From positions 3,348,001 through 3,412,000 of the forward strand of contig NC_059566.1 in the NCBI RefSeq assembly GCF_905220415.1: 64,000 nucleotides of DNA, written 5' to 3'. A program made the position numbers and the translations under genes. Shown here one piece after another: positions 33,360-44,190 of this stretch. Position 1 is the first letter of the stretch. The number at the start of each line of letters is the position of its first letter. The DNA comes from Colias croceus (Eukaryota > Arthropoda > Insecta > Lepidoptera > Pieridae). The notes below the pieces were generated by a model. That model was given only the letters and a program-made list of their open reading frames with translations, searched no databases and was not told where the DNA came from.

Positions 33360-35578
33360 ATGTATTCTGTTAGTCGGATACAGGAAAGAGATGTTGAAGA
33401 TGTCATGGAATTCATGAAAAGGTATTTATTTTATTGAGTTTAATAATTGTTTTTAACACGCTTAAGCTTCACCTGTATGTTTGTATGTAAAAGACATCTT
33501 AAGACTCGATTTTGACTTTAAACGGACAGATTTAATTCAAACTTTGTAGGTACACTTATCAAGGATTCGCTGACAATGCAAAAATTTCATGAGTCTAAGT
33601 ATGTTTTTAAAAGTAAAACTTCTGTGCGTTGAGAGTAAAATTTCAAGGTCACATCATGGCAATACCGGCACGCACCCGGCACGTAATGGAGTAATGGCGT
33701 CGATTTTGAAATCTTTGAATCTTGCCATTCAAGTTTCACTTCTGACACTGTGTGCTCGGCACGCATGCTCTTTTTGCCTAATATTTATGTACTTTTTAGG
33801 TTACTTATTAGATATAAGTTTTTGTTTGGCAATAAAGCTTGTTTTCTTTCTTTCTTATTTTAAACTATGTATATATCTATTAATAATATATCGCTTGGTT
33901 GCCTCGCAGAGATCACTGCTTAGTGATAAGGCCGCCAATTGAACTACAACTATCTAGTACCACATATTTTCTTTTTATTGTTTCTTGTTATTTAGTTTTA
34001 TTACAATAAAGTGTAAAAAATAAATAATATCTTCACAGAACATTCTTCATAGATGAGCCGCTATACAAAGGGGTTGGCTACTGCAACTCTGAACATGACG
34101 ACACTCCGGATCTTGATGCCTTCTGTAGAGAAGCCTTACCAGGGATATCTTTCATGGCCAAAGATAATGATGACAATATTGTAGCTACTCTCATATGTGG
34201 TATAAGTCCTATTGTTAATGTTAGTACCATAGAAATCTAAATAACAAGACACAGTTAGTACCTACTTTCTTGTAGATTTTACTCGAGTATTTTCAATGTA
34301 GAAATTCAAGAATAAATCGCTTTAAAAACCGTGAAAAATGTATTACTAACACAACAGTATTTTTCTACTATAATATTATAAAGCTGAAGAGTTTGTTTGT
34401 TTGTTTGATTGTTTGTTTGTTTGTTTGTTTGAACGCGCTAATCTCGGGAACTACTGGTCCGATTTGAAAAATTCTTTCGGTGTTAGATAGCTCATTTATC
34501 GAGGAAGGCTATAGGCTATAGCCTATATACCATCACGCTACGACCAACAGGAGAGGAGCCACGGGGGTGAAACCGTGCGGAGCGGCTAGTCTAATATAAT
34601 ATAATATTATAAAGCTGAAGAGTTTGTTTGTTTGTTTGAACGCGCTAATCTCGGGAACTACTGGTCTGATTTGAAAAATTCTTTCGGTGTTAGATAGCCC
34701 ATTTATCGAGGAACGCTATAGGCTATTAATTATCATTTCGTTAAGACCAACAGGAGCGGAGTCATGCGGGTGAAACCGCGAAGCGCGTATTTTCACAGAC
34801 ATCAAAATATTAAGTATAATGTTTTTTATATGTGTGCATTTTTCAGCCAACAGACTTCCTGAGTGCCTTAAAAAATTGTAAATGTCCCAATTATAAAAAA
34901 GTAATACAAATGATGATTTTACGCGAAGTTATTATGGAAATATGGAATATATATCCAGATGAAAAACAAGTTTTTGAAATCAAGATGGCGTCCACTGATT
35001 CGAAATGGCGGAACAAAGGGATCATGAATAAACTCATGAAAGAAGCAGAGTAAGATAATATTATGATATTTAATAGTCTTGAATAGCTCTTTACTTTTTT
35101 ATCCGGGTACAATGCGAGCGAAGCTGCGGGATTAAAATAGTCAATATAGAAAAAACATGAAATACATCTATCTACCTGTATGATATCAGATAGTCTGCAG
35201 GAAATAAGTTAGGTATATAATTTTAATTTATAGTACCTACTGAACCTTTCACTTATAACTAAGTAGGCGGTCACAGCCTTAAATTGGGATTCGCTTGAAA
35301 GAAAAATTATTAATTATTTAAAATGATAATCAAGAAATTAATTATTATTTTGAAACGATCGTAAAAATGTATTTTACAGGAACGCAGCAAAAGAACTAAA
35401 CATTAGAGTGTTGAGGATTGAAACTTCGAGCGCGTATTCAGCCAAATCAGCTGAGAGACACGGCTTCAAATGTGTGTTCAGTCGCGTATATACAGACTTC
35501 ATGTTGGATGGAAAACCGCTTATTGTGGCAGAACCACCGCATTTGGAAGATAGAGTATATGTTAAAGAATTGTACTGA
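33360..35578 (+). CDS. GNAT acetyltransferase, insect AANAT-like, copy 1
   Basis: Four coding exons with consensus splice sites: 33360-33421, 34039-34219, 34847-35049 and 35380-35578. They join to 645 nt, 214 aa and a TGA stop, with AATAAA at 35629. A TTCCAG acceptor at about 33307-33312 suggests a 5' UTR intron. The protein fits insect arylalkylamine (dopamine-type) N-acetyltransferases, which transfer acetyl from acetyl-CoA to biogenic amines in melanin, cuticle and neurotransmitter metabolism. Visible are an N-terminal FFIDEPL motif with E27, the acetyl-CoA loop R136-NK-G139, and a TSSAYSAKSAERHGF block with S165 and S169. By analogy with Drosophila Dat these Glu and Ser residues are candidate catalytic residues. 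No signal peptide, so cytosolic. The substrate cannot be read from sequence. Paralogue of 41219-44190. Confidence 0.9.
33600..34015 (+). repeat. Intronic repeats: family F and a retroelement tail
   Basis: Within intron 1 of AANAT copy 1. At 33620-33785 is family F (GTTGAGAGTAAAATTTCAAGG through a GTGTGCTCGGCACGC-like end). At about 33885-34015 is a GATAAGGCCGCC...AATAAAG retroelement 3' tail that also occurs at 43125-43265 in intron 2 of copy 2. Confidence 0.65.
34370..34795 (+). repeat. Two tandem family B copies in AANAT copy 1 intron 2
   Basis: Copies at 34370-34590 (with an expanded GTTT tract) and 34600-34795. The second ends about 50 bp before the exon 3 acceptor. Confidence 0.75.
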
Positions 35579-35949
35579 TGTGTTAATATATGTTTATTGT
35601 AATGTTGTTGTTTTTTTTAAGCACAGATAATAAATAGTTACTACGTGAGCAATATGCTGGTTGGTTACATATCTATACTAATATTATAAAACTGAAGAGT
35701 TTGTTTGTTTGAAAGCGCTAATCTCAGGAAATTAAGAAAGAATTTTTCAAATCGGATGATTTGAAAATTCTTTCGGTGTTAGATAGCCCATTTATCGAGT
35801 AAGGCTTATAGGCTATACAGGGTGTAATCGTTAAGTGTGCACAAGCGATTATTCCGTAACTATTGCAGATATCTAAAACTTTAAACTGAAATCGAAAGTA
35901 CCTAACCTAATGAGTAAAATGGCCATAATAAATTTTAAAAAATAAAACG

Positions 35950-36106
35950 AGGCATTTCCCAGGCATTTTCCGGGCATTTTCCAGGCATTTCCCGGGAATT
36001 TTCCAGACATTTTCCGGGGATATTCCAGACATTTTCCGGGCATTTTCCGGGCATTTCCCAGACATTTTCCTGAATTTCCCAGGCATTTAACTGGCATTTT
36101 CCGGAC
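35950..36106. repeat. Minisatellite of GGCATTTTCC units
   Basis: About 15 imperfect units of 10-11 bp (consensus GGCATTTTCC with a variable purine junction). The minus-strand open frames over it merely read the repeat. A partial family B copy precedes it (35680-35820). Confidence 0.9.
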
Positions 36107-36204
36107 TCAAACTTAAACATTTATTATTTATCATATTCAATTAGACTTCTTATAAAAGCACTTTTCAATCGTCATAACAATCAAATTAGATTAAATAAAT
36201 CCAT

Positions 36205-36390
36205 ACTAATATTATAAATGCGAAAGTAACTCTGTCTGTCTGTCTGTCTGTTACTCAATCACGCCTAAACTACTGAACCAATTTGCATGAAATTTGGTAT
36301 GGAGATATTTTGATACCCGAGAAAGGACATAGGCTACCTTTTATTGCGAAATAAGTACCACGGGCGAAGCCGGGGCGGACCACTAGTGAA
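36205..36390 (+). repeat. Family D repeat with (GTCT)n
   Basis: Starts ATACTAATATTATAAATGCG, contains CTGTCTGTCTGTCTG, and ends near CGGGGCGGACCACTAGT. It matches the lepidopteran MITE class reported to carry hitchhiking (GTCY)n microsatellites. More copies: 36915-37140, 48974-49192, 55670-55855 (reverse). Confidence 0.75.
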
Positions 36391-36493
36391 AAATAAAAAA
36401 TTTTATTTGATTTTAATTGAACATTGTGGTGCACTTGTTGTTGAGTAAATGTTCTCTCATCTCTGTTGCTCCCTGTCTCTGTTCTCAGTTGCA

Positions 36494-36685
36494 GCAATGT
36501 TTTCGCTAGAGCTGTATAACGCCCATATTACGCCTTTTGAGGCAAATAGCAATGCACTGTTTATTTTTTAACTAACACACGGGAACATAATTTAACTTAG
36601 TTAAAAAATAAACAGTACTTAAAAAATAAAAAATAAACAGCTATTTGCCTTAAAAGGCGATATACAGCTCTAGCGAAAACATTGC
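36494..36685. mobile_element. Foldback MITE, near-palindromic
   Basis: Both arms start GCAATGTTTTCGCTAGAGCT, and inverted similarity runs almost to the centre with one insertion of about 10 nt. The whole 192-bp unit would fold into one hairpin. No coding capacity. Confidence 0.75.
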
Positions 36686-36914
36686 TTGTTTTTGCTATAA
36701 AAGCTGTATATCGGACGTAATCAAAAAATAATCAAAAGGAACAAATGGCGAACACGAGCTTACTTTAGATTGTATAAATATTTTTTTAATAAGTTAGGTA
36801 GGCATTTGACCACAGTCCCACCCGGCGGTAACGCGGTCTATGGTGGTAAATCATGTGTAGGTACCTAGCAAGGTACCTAGACAATGCATGTTTGCCCTGT
36901 TTAATATCTAACTA

Positions 36915-37140
36915 CATCCATACTAATATTATAAATGCGAAAGTAACTCTGTCTGTCTGTCTGTCTGTTACTCAATCACGCCTTAACTACTGAACCAATT
37001 TGCATAAAATTTGGTATAGAGATATTTTGATACCCGAGAAAGGACATAGGATAGGTTTTATCCCGGAAATCCCACGGGAACGGGAAGTATGCGGGTTTTT
37101 CTTTGACTGCGCGGGCGATGCCGCGGGTGGAAAGCTAGTT
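36915..37140 (+). repeat. Family D repeat with (GTCT)n
   Basis: Second copy within 1 kb. Its 3' half reads like family A (a CCCACGGGAACGGGAA block), suggesting the two families share an end or are chimeric. Confidence 0.7.
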
Positions 37141-37223
37141 AATAATAATTATGAAGTCAAACTTATACAGGGTTGTTACTTATAATGTTAGCTATCTTGT
37201 CCTTCGAGGTTGCTGGTGTTTTA

Positions 37224-37600
37224 CAAGTAACCCTGTATAAACGTTGAGAGTAAAATTTCAAGGTCGCATCATAGCAATACCGTCACGTCATGGAGTAGGG
37301 CGACGATTTTGGTATCTTTAAATCTTGTCAAAGTTTCAATTCTGAGTTCTGACACGTGTGCTCAGTACACACCATGTACACACGCTCTTTTCCCGTCCGA
37401 TTAGGGCCCTTCTGGCCTCCTCCACTCAAGCGACAGCTCAAGCCGAGGTTCGTGGTCCCCGTGGCGGGGGGACGCCCTTGTGCATGTCGCTACCAGGGTG
37501 AACCTTCAGTTCACCCCCGCGTCCGCGTTAAAATGTAGTAGCCCTTCTGGCTAACATTGAGAAACACCATACAAAAAAAAAAAAAAAAACACGCTCTTTT
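37224..37600 (+). repeat. Family F repeat split by a retroposon
   Basis: Family F runs from 37224 and is interrupted after CACGCTCTTTT (37381-37391). That 11-mer is repeated at 37590-37600. Other family F copies: 33620-33785, 49235-49385 (reverse), 56650-56850, 57770-57810 (partial). Confidence 0.75.
37392..37589 (+). mobile_element. 5'-truncated retroposon with poly(A) and 11-bp TSD
   Basis: A 198-bp GC-rich LINE or SINE tail ends in GGCTAACATTGAGAAACACC and a run of A, flanked by the duplicated CACGCTCTTTT. This is classic target-primed insertion. The small frame at 37356-37538 is not a gene. Confidence 0.85.
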
Positions 37601-37614
37601 TTTATAATAATACT

Positions 37615-38690
37615 AGCTTTTTACCCGCGGTTTCGCCCGCTTTGTCTAAAACCTAATTACTCTATCTATTAACACGTTCACTGCGGCACCTAAAATGCCA
37701 AACTTACCGTTGTTGCGGCATGTCTTCTATACTTCACATCGGCAAGTTCACCACTGTGCGTCATGAGCCATTTTTATCACATCGCACCTTCTGACTTTGA
37801 AGATTAATAATTTCATGAAATTTCAAGATATTTCAAAAAAAATTTTTTCAGATAATAGTATAGTAGTATAGTCTTGTATATACCGCATAAATAGCTTTTA
37901 GTTTGACCCAATAGTTTAAAAGATATGAGGGAAAATGTAAACCCCTGATTTTGTGAAAAATTATTTGCCATCCCGCACTGCGTTGATACGGCATGTTTAC
38001 AGTAATAGCGATGGGAAACACTGTAAAATAAAACATCGATATCGATATAAATCAATTTTGGATATTTCAGTTTGTTTGTTAACAGATAACAAGATCGTCG
38101 ATACAAAAAAAAAACACATATAAACAAGGTACTATCAGGAAATTGTTCAGTAACTTTTGTTTTAATTTGTTCAGTAACTTTTGTTTTAATGTTTTATATT
38201 ATTTTCACAACTATCATCACATTTTTGTATTTACGAAATAAAAGAAAGTAAAAAAACTAAAGCCTCTGAGGTATCATTGTCATTTAAAAATTTGATAACG
38301 ACGCGTGCGGTCCTGGTACATCACTATGCGAGACTGACACGCGGCGCGCTCGCAGTACAGTGCGGCATGAGGTGCTTGTCCATGGCAAAATATTTGACAT
38401 GGCGCACACAAAGGAAACGGTTTCTTTTCTATGCGAGGGTCCAATATTTTGCCATACGATTTTTAAACGAAATTGAGTCCTACTTCAAACTGTGATCACA
38501 AAAATATATTTGTCTCTTTTCTAGTCATTGATTAACATATAAAAAACCTCGCCGCACCACGGTGAAAACTGCGATTTTGGGCGCCGCACTGTGGTGTAGT
38601 CGCTGATGGCCCGATACTGGTGTTAAAAAACCGCATTTCAATACATAATATGAACATAGGGACAGAGAAAGCGACTTTGTTTCATACTAT
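37615..38690 (-). repeat. Family E repeat, interrupted
   Basis: The host of the TTAA insertion. The left half ends CTCTATCTATTAA and the right half contains CATAGGGACAGAGAAAGCGA. Other copies: 39062-39250, 47715-47875, 52060-52235, 60060-60190. Confidence 0.7.
37673..38622. mobile_element. TTAA-inserting (piggyBac-like) non-autonomous element
   Basis: 950 bp flanked by TTAA (37669-37672 and 38623-38626). It splits a family E repeat whose other copies (39062-39250, 60060-60190) read straight through CTCTATCTATTAA. The ends begin CACGTTCACTGCGG and CACCAGTATCGG, so inverted repeats are weak. No transposase frame was found. Confidence 0.7.
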
Positions 38691-39061
38691 GTAGTGACGA
38701 TAGCCAGTTGATAATAATATGATACCGATAGTTGAACGGGCGTGTTTAAAGTCGAATTTGATAACGAAAACATAATAAATCGTATATTTATATAATAAGG
38801 TACATAATTATTAATTTGTTATCATAAATCGTGAATAGGCAGCAACTCAAACATTTATTTATTCAACTAAATAATTCGTATCTTTACCAGTTCGAAAACC
38901 AGTTTTTATGCAGATTAATCGGCATAAAAGTGTAGGTATTGCTGTCTTAAAATCATATACCTAGTTACATAATACATACCTACATAAACATTTTTTTTTT
39001 CATTTAAAAATAATTATTAATATTCTGTGTACTTACTTATTTATATTCCGTATATTGATGA
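38691..39061. other. No recognisable gene
   Basis: AT-rich spacer with no identifiable feature. Confidence 0.4.
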
Positions 39062-39250
39062 ACTAGCTTACCGCCCGCGGCTTCGCCCGCTTTGTCTAAA
39101 ACCTAAGAAATTATATACCTACTAAAAACTTCCTCTTGAATCACTCTATCTATTAAAGAAAGCGCATCAAAATCCGTTGCGTAGTTTTAAAAATTTAAGC
39201 ATACAATGATACAAAGGGACATAGGGACAGAGAAAGCGACTTTGTTTTAT
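39062..39250 (-). repeat. Family E repeat, uninterrupted copy
   Basis: Contains the unbroken CTCTATCTATTAAAG junction used to define the TTAA insertion at 37673-38622. Confidence 0.75.
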
Positions 39251-39394
39251 ACTTTTCGCTCTCTAAACTACTATATTTTTAACATTTAAATGTTGTGTTA
39301 CTAAACTCTTTAACACTTAATGACGAAGATAGTATCCTCTTACCTATTTGATTAGTAACACGAATATTATTCATTTTAAAATAAAGTCTAATTA

Positions 39395-39450
39395 GGTACC
39401 AACGTTTCGAACACTTCACAGCGAGCGCCGCGTGGTCACGGATGGCAAAG
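39395..39450 (-). repeat. Repeat shared with 17210-17300
   Basis: Reverse copy of the CGCTGTAAAGTGTTCGAAAC-type block. Confidence 0.45.
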
Positions 39451-39900
39451 ATATTATTTTTATAATTATTTATTTCACTAGAAATTACTATATAAGACGC
39501 TAACTACTGGACTGATGTAAAAAAAATTCACTGTTAGATATTTTGGTGATCACTGAATGCTATGTTACCAAAATAATTGAGCTAAAAAATAAAAATAATT
39601 TAATAAACTAAAAATGCGCTTTGATAAGATAAAAGTCGTGAATTATATTGTATTGTCACCGATCCTTGATAAGTGTACAAAGTTTGAATTAAATCCGTCT
39701 GTTTAAAGTGGGTAAAAATTGTATCTAAAGAAGTTGGATACATACAAACATATACGTACAGGTAAGTCTTATAAAAAACGAAGTAAAAACCATTGAGATA
39801 TACATATGGAGACGACACCGCCTACATCACTTATGTTCCGCTCGACATACGCCATACCTAACTGCACGCTCATTTTTTGTTTTAAAGTGACGCATTAAAT

Positions 39901-39976
39901 ATGCCTTCATGTGTGTTACGATATTGCACAAATAATACAAATAATACGGAAAAGTGCAAAGGAATAACTTTCATCG
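39901..39976 (+). pseudogene. THAP-type zinc-finger first exon, orphan
   Basis: From the ATG at 39901 the exon reads MPSCVLRYC, then an asparagine-rich stretch and KCKGITFI, followed by a consensus donor (GTAAGT at 39977). An initiator MP-x-C and C-x4-C followed by G-I-x-F is the start of a THAP DNA-binding domain. The next expected block (an H-x-FP motif) was not found in the 1.2 kb before the second AANAT-like gene. It could be a decayed gene, a transposon remnant, or the first exon of a gene with a very long intron. Confidence 0.5.
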
Positions 39977-40229
39977 GTAAGTAGTTACCTAACTAACTAG
40001 ATAGAGCAAAAAAATGGCGCACAGATTTTGTTCGTGGTGTCACCTCCATACGTAGTAACATTATCTCAATGGTAAAAACGCGTTAAAATAGTTAACATCG
40101 CGTTGTGGTCAGAATAAGAACGTGAAATTCGTGTTGTGGCTCTAATAAAAACGGTTTATGTTCTTTTCTTATAATTATATTTCCTACTGGCTACTAGTTG
40201 TTCGCCCCAGCTTCCTACGAATCGTATGT

Positions 40230-40400
40230 TTTTTGTTTAGCATAGCTTCTATCGCGGGCCTTGAGCGCGGGGACCGAATCGAGAAATTCCGTAACGAAAA
40301 ATCCTCACGCTCCCCACTCCGACGGGCGGAGGTGTGGCTTGAAGGCATAGCATGCAATAGCTTTACCGCGGCAGTCCCCGAGTGCCACACGTCGTTTTTT
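40230..40400 (+). repeat. Family G repeat
   Basis: A 170-bp GC-rich repeat from TAGCTTCTATCGCGGGCCTT to GTGCCACACGTCG plus a T-run. Other copies at 43815-43980 (same strand) and 60740-60905 (reverse). Confidence 0.8.
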
Positions 40401-40611
40401 TCTTATTTATTTCCTACTGGCTACCATAGAGGAAGGATGTATAACTGCTGGCTACTAGTTGTTCGCCCCGGCTTCCTACGAGTCGTATTTTGTTTATCCA
40501 TATTTAATCATCTATTTAAAATTTCTTGGATGTTAAACAACATACAAAAATATTAATTAACCGAATTTTTCGATCCAACTTCCACTTACCAACATTCATT
40601 TATTTAACAGA

Positions 40612-41095
40612 CTAATATTATAAATACGAAATTTTGTTAGTGTTCGTTACTCTTTTACGCAAATTTGGTATGGTACCTAGGTAGCTGAAGACCCAGAATA
40701 ACACATAGGCGGTAGGCCACTTTTTAACCGACTTCAAAAAAAAGGAGGAGGTTATCAATTCGGCCGGTATATTTTTTTTTTTTTTTATGTATGTACACCG
40801 ATTACTCCGAGGTTTCTGAACCGATTTACGTGATTCTTTTTTTGTTCGATGCGGGATGGTGTCGAATTGGTCCCATAAAAATTTTATTCAGATAAGCCCA
40901 GTAGTTTTTATTTTATGAGCATTTTTGTTTGTAGGTATTTGTAAATTTTGCAAGTGCAAGTTTGAAGTCGGTTGTTTTTAACGCAGTTATCACTTGTTAT
41001 CAGGAAATCACACAGGGACGGGAACTATGCGGGTTTTTCTTTGAAAACGCGGGCGAAGCTGCGGACGTAAAGCTATACAAGCTAGTATTTATATA
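40612..41095 (+). repeat. Family A repeat split by a family C repeat
   Basis: Family A is broken at about 40727 and resumes at about 41001. The insert is family C in the opposite orientation to the two other copies. Confidence 0.65.
40728..41000 (+). repeat. Family C repeat
   Basis: Starts TAACCGACTTCAAAAAAAAGG and ends AACGCAGTTATCACTTGT, with short inverted tips around AACCGACTTCAAA. Other copies: 41316-41590 (reverse) and 44270-47516 (reverse, split by the foldback element). Confidence 0.75.
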
Positions 41096-41218
41096 GATGT
41101 AACTATAGCCTATAAATATGAATTCTATTTATTAATAGTTACTTTCCTTATATTACAGGATTACATGCCGGAATCAGGTGCTTTTATAAGTCTCTAAAAA
41201 CATAATACAATAATAATA

Positions 41219-44190
41219 ATGTATTCTGTGAGTCGTATTACTGAAAGCGACGTTGAAGATGTCATGAAGTTTATGAAGAGGTATTTTTTCGTAAGTTGTA
41301 GAAAATAAATAAACAACAAGTGATAACTGCGTTAAAAACAACCGACTTCAAACTTGCACTTGCAACATTTACAAATACAGACAAAAATGCTCATAAAATA
41401 AAAACTACTTACTGGGCCTATCCGAATAAAATTTTTATGGGACCAATGCGACACCATCCCGCATCGAACAAGAAAAGAATCACGTAAATCGGTTCAGAAA
41501 CCTCGGAGTAATCGATGTACGTAGGTACATAAAAAAAAACATACCGGTCGAATTGATAACCTCCTCCTTTTTTTTGAAGTCGGTTAAAAAATTATAACTT
41601 ACTGCATGATAATTATAGTTAAAACAAGCTACAAGCCGCGGATTCTCCCACGCGCGTAAATAAGTTTTTTCTTTTATAATAATCTTATTCCTGTGGGAAT
41701 ATCGGTATAACAAATGAAACACCCGTCAAAATCGGTCCAGTCGTTAATGGGAATAGCCGGAAGAAACAGACAGATAGACAAAAATTGTAAAAATTACTAG
41801 GTATTTTGGTATATTTACAGTTTATATCCAGTGCACATCACACAGTAAAAATCGGTTATTTTAATATTAAACAATAAAGGGTGTCCCACTATTGCTATAC
41901 TAAGCGCGAAGGGAATTGTAATTTTTCCTATACTGATCACGTAAAAAATACTTAGGTAAACAACAAAATTACCTACATCAAAAAATTTTTCCTGAAAATC
42001 CATGTTTTCTTCTCTAGCTTCGCGCAGCCGGCATGTACCGCTTTGCTAATGTGATTTTGTCTATGAAAACATAATCTTAAACGATAGGTCACGTGCTGGT
42101 AGCAAAGTTGGGCGGGTTGCTTGTTATGGGTGTACAGTGTACACATAGAGTTTTAAGAATTCACCTATTTGAAAAAAAACTGCGTCTGGAATTTTATAAC
42201 TATTTTTACGTACTCAGCGTATGCAATACTATAACCTCCTTTGAGCTTAGCATGCCAACAGTGGGACACCCTGTATAATTATCTGAATTCAGTTTGAAAC
42301 AGCTTTAGCTATAAATTACGTTCAATTTCCTTCCAGAACGTTCTTCAACACGGAACCCTTATGTACCACAGTTGGATACTGTCAGTCCGAAAATGAAGAA
42401 ACCCCAGACATGGACGACTTTATGCAATATAGTTTACCGGGGGATTCGTTTCAGGCGAAAGATGAAGACGGTCGTATAGTAGCAGCGCTTATATGTGGAC
42501 CAGTGCCTCTTGTAAATGTGAGTTTGTTTAGATGATAATAGAAATGATAAATTATTATTTATTTAGTAACAGTGAATCTTAGCAGTGAATAAGGCCCGGC
42601 GCTATGTGACGAAGCGCAGCGCAGCGCACTTTTCATTGTCAAACTATTAACGACATTGTCTTCATTAAAATAACGTTTAAAAAAGCGAAGCTCGATGCTC
42701 CCCGAAATAAATTATTGTTATTTGATTTGCAATTTTATTTGAATGAAAAGAATATCGAAAATAGTTTGACAATGAAAATTGAGCTGCGCTGCGTTTCGCC
42801 ATATCTGCGCCGGGCGTAATAGAATAATTTTATCAGATAAAATATACAAGAACGTGAGCGTAAGTAGCCAACATTTTCATGGTCATGTTCATTTTCATTT
42901 TTGAAGGTAACTTACCTTCTTCGATCGAACTACTACCTTCGCTCGATCACTGACGAATCATTAAAATCTAAATTTAAGTTTTCCTTCTGTATAATTTTAA
43001 TCTTATTGTACCTAATATTAATGTATCAACTTATGTGTCCTTCATTATGTATAATACTTTTCTATGTTTACTCTTTCTTCTTTCCTTGTCTCTTTAATTC
43101 TTGCTCACTATATCTATATATACATAGAGTTGCTTGGAAGAAATCGCTCACGAGCGATAAAGCCGCTCTTTGTACATCTATATTATAAGCTATCTTAACT
43201 ATGTAACAAAATTTACTACTGTGTATGACGTATGTACAATAAAGAGTATTTCATTCATTCATTCATTCTTATAAACTCCCCACTTAACAACTACCTACTA
43301 ACTAATTTTCAAACTAAATATTCTTAGCCGGGAGTCAATCTACACGAGCTGAAGAACTGCAGAAGTCCAAAATATAAGAAATTCATCCAAATGATGTTTT
43401 TACGAGAGATGTTATTGGAGATTTGGAATATTTACCCAAATGACGACAGAGTTTTTGAAATCAAGTTAGCATGCACCGATCCAAAATGGTGTAAAAAAGG
43501 AATAATGAATGAACTTATGAAAGAAGCAGAGTAAGATACTTTTATCTTACTAATATTATCTATAAATGAGAAAGTTTGTGAGTACGTACCTATGTATGTT
43601 TGTTACCCTTTCACGCAAAAACTGCTGAACCGATTTCATGAAATTTGGCACACATAGCGGGTAACTTGTATTAACACAGGATAGTTTTTATCCCGTTAAT
43701 TCCACAGGAACGCGAACTATCCGGCTTTGCTTTGAAAACGTGGTCGAAGCCGGGGGCGGAAAGCTAGTATTAAATCATTTCATGAGTTGAAGCATGTTTT
43801 TTTACTTTCTTTATTTATTTTTAAGCTATTGCATAGCTTCTATCGCGGGCCTTGAGCGCGGGGACCGAATCAAGAAATTCCGTAACGAAAAAACCTTACG
43901 CTCCCCACGGGGACGGGCGGAGGTGTGGCTTGAAGGCATAGCATGCAATAGCTTTACCGCCCCAGTGACACACGTCTTTTTTTTATTTCAGGAACGCAGC
44001 CAAGGAGTTAAATATAAGATTATTACGTATAGATACGACAAGCGCTTACTCAGCAAAATCAGCTGAAAGTATGGGTTTCAAATGTGTTTTTAGTAGGTTA
44101 TACAAAGATATATTATTAGATGGAAAACCGTTGATAGTACCTGAACCACCGCATTTGGAAGATAAAGTGTTTGTGAAGGAATTGTATTGA
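41219..44190 (+). CDS. GNAT acetyltransferase, insect AANAT-like, copy 2
   Basis: Exons 41219-41280, 42337-42517, 43328-43530 and 43992-44190 are 62, 181, 203 and 199 nt, identical in length and phase to copy 1. They give 214 aa with a TGA stop, and AATAAA lies at 44220. A TTACAG acceptor near 41160 suggests a 5' UTR intron as in copy 1. By eye most positions match copy 1, strongest in the first 24 and last 65 residues. Two differences fall at likely functional sites. The acetyl-CoA loop reads C136-KK-G139, with Cys where copy 1 and most GNATs have Arg or Gln. The S165 position is Thr. S169 is kept. The introns carry at least six repeats. Role as for copy 1, with altered substrate or activity possible. 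Confidence 0.9.
41316..41590 (-). repeat. Family C repeat in AANAT copy 2 intron 1
   Basis: Unbroken reverse copy, starting 36 bp after the exon 1 donor. It serves as the empty-site reference for the foldback insertion. Confidence 0.75.
41878..42272. mobile_element. MITE with AGGGTGTCCCAC ends
   Basis: Imperfect inverted repeats of about 35 bp begin AGGGTGTCCCACTATTG at 41878 and mirror at 42272 (with CTGTTG). Lies in intron 1 of AANAT copy 2, ending 64 bp before exon 2. Confidence 0.7.
42592..42817. mobile_element. MITE with GGCCCGGCGC-type ends
   Basis: Inverted repeats of about 55 bp share GCCCGGCGC, CGCAGCGCAGC and TTTTCATTGTCAAACTATT. Lies in intron 2 of AANAT copy 2. Confidence 0.75.
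43125..43265 (+). repeat. Retroelement 3' tail in AANAT copy 2 intron 2
   Basis: GAAATCGCTCACGAGCGATAA, then AATAAAG and a (CATT)n tail. Related to 33885-34015 in copy 1 intron 1. Confidence 0.55.
43540..43770 (+). repeat. Family A repeat in AANAT copy 2 intron 3
   Basis: Full-length copy ending GCGGAAAGCTAGTA. Confidence 0.75.
43815..43980 (+). repeat. Family G repeat abutting the exon 4 acceptor
   Basis: Its CACACGTC end and following T-run lead straight into TTTATTTCAG, the acceptor of exon 4 at 43992. Other copies of the family also end in a T-run. Confidence 0.75.

Noticed and set aside
35873..36120. Minus-strand frames with PGKC/ENAWEMP repeats
   Set aside because: By-products of the GGCATTTTCC minisatellite; low-complexity, no start context.
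37356..37538. 60-aa proline- and arginine-rich frame
   Set aside because: Crosses the joint of a retroposon insertion; chance frame.
40158..44066. Frames containing IASIAGLERGDRIEKFRNEK
   Set aside because: The same peptide appears at 40158, 43794 and 60494 because the frame crosses family G repeat copies; not a protein family.
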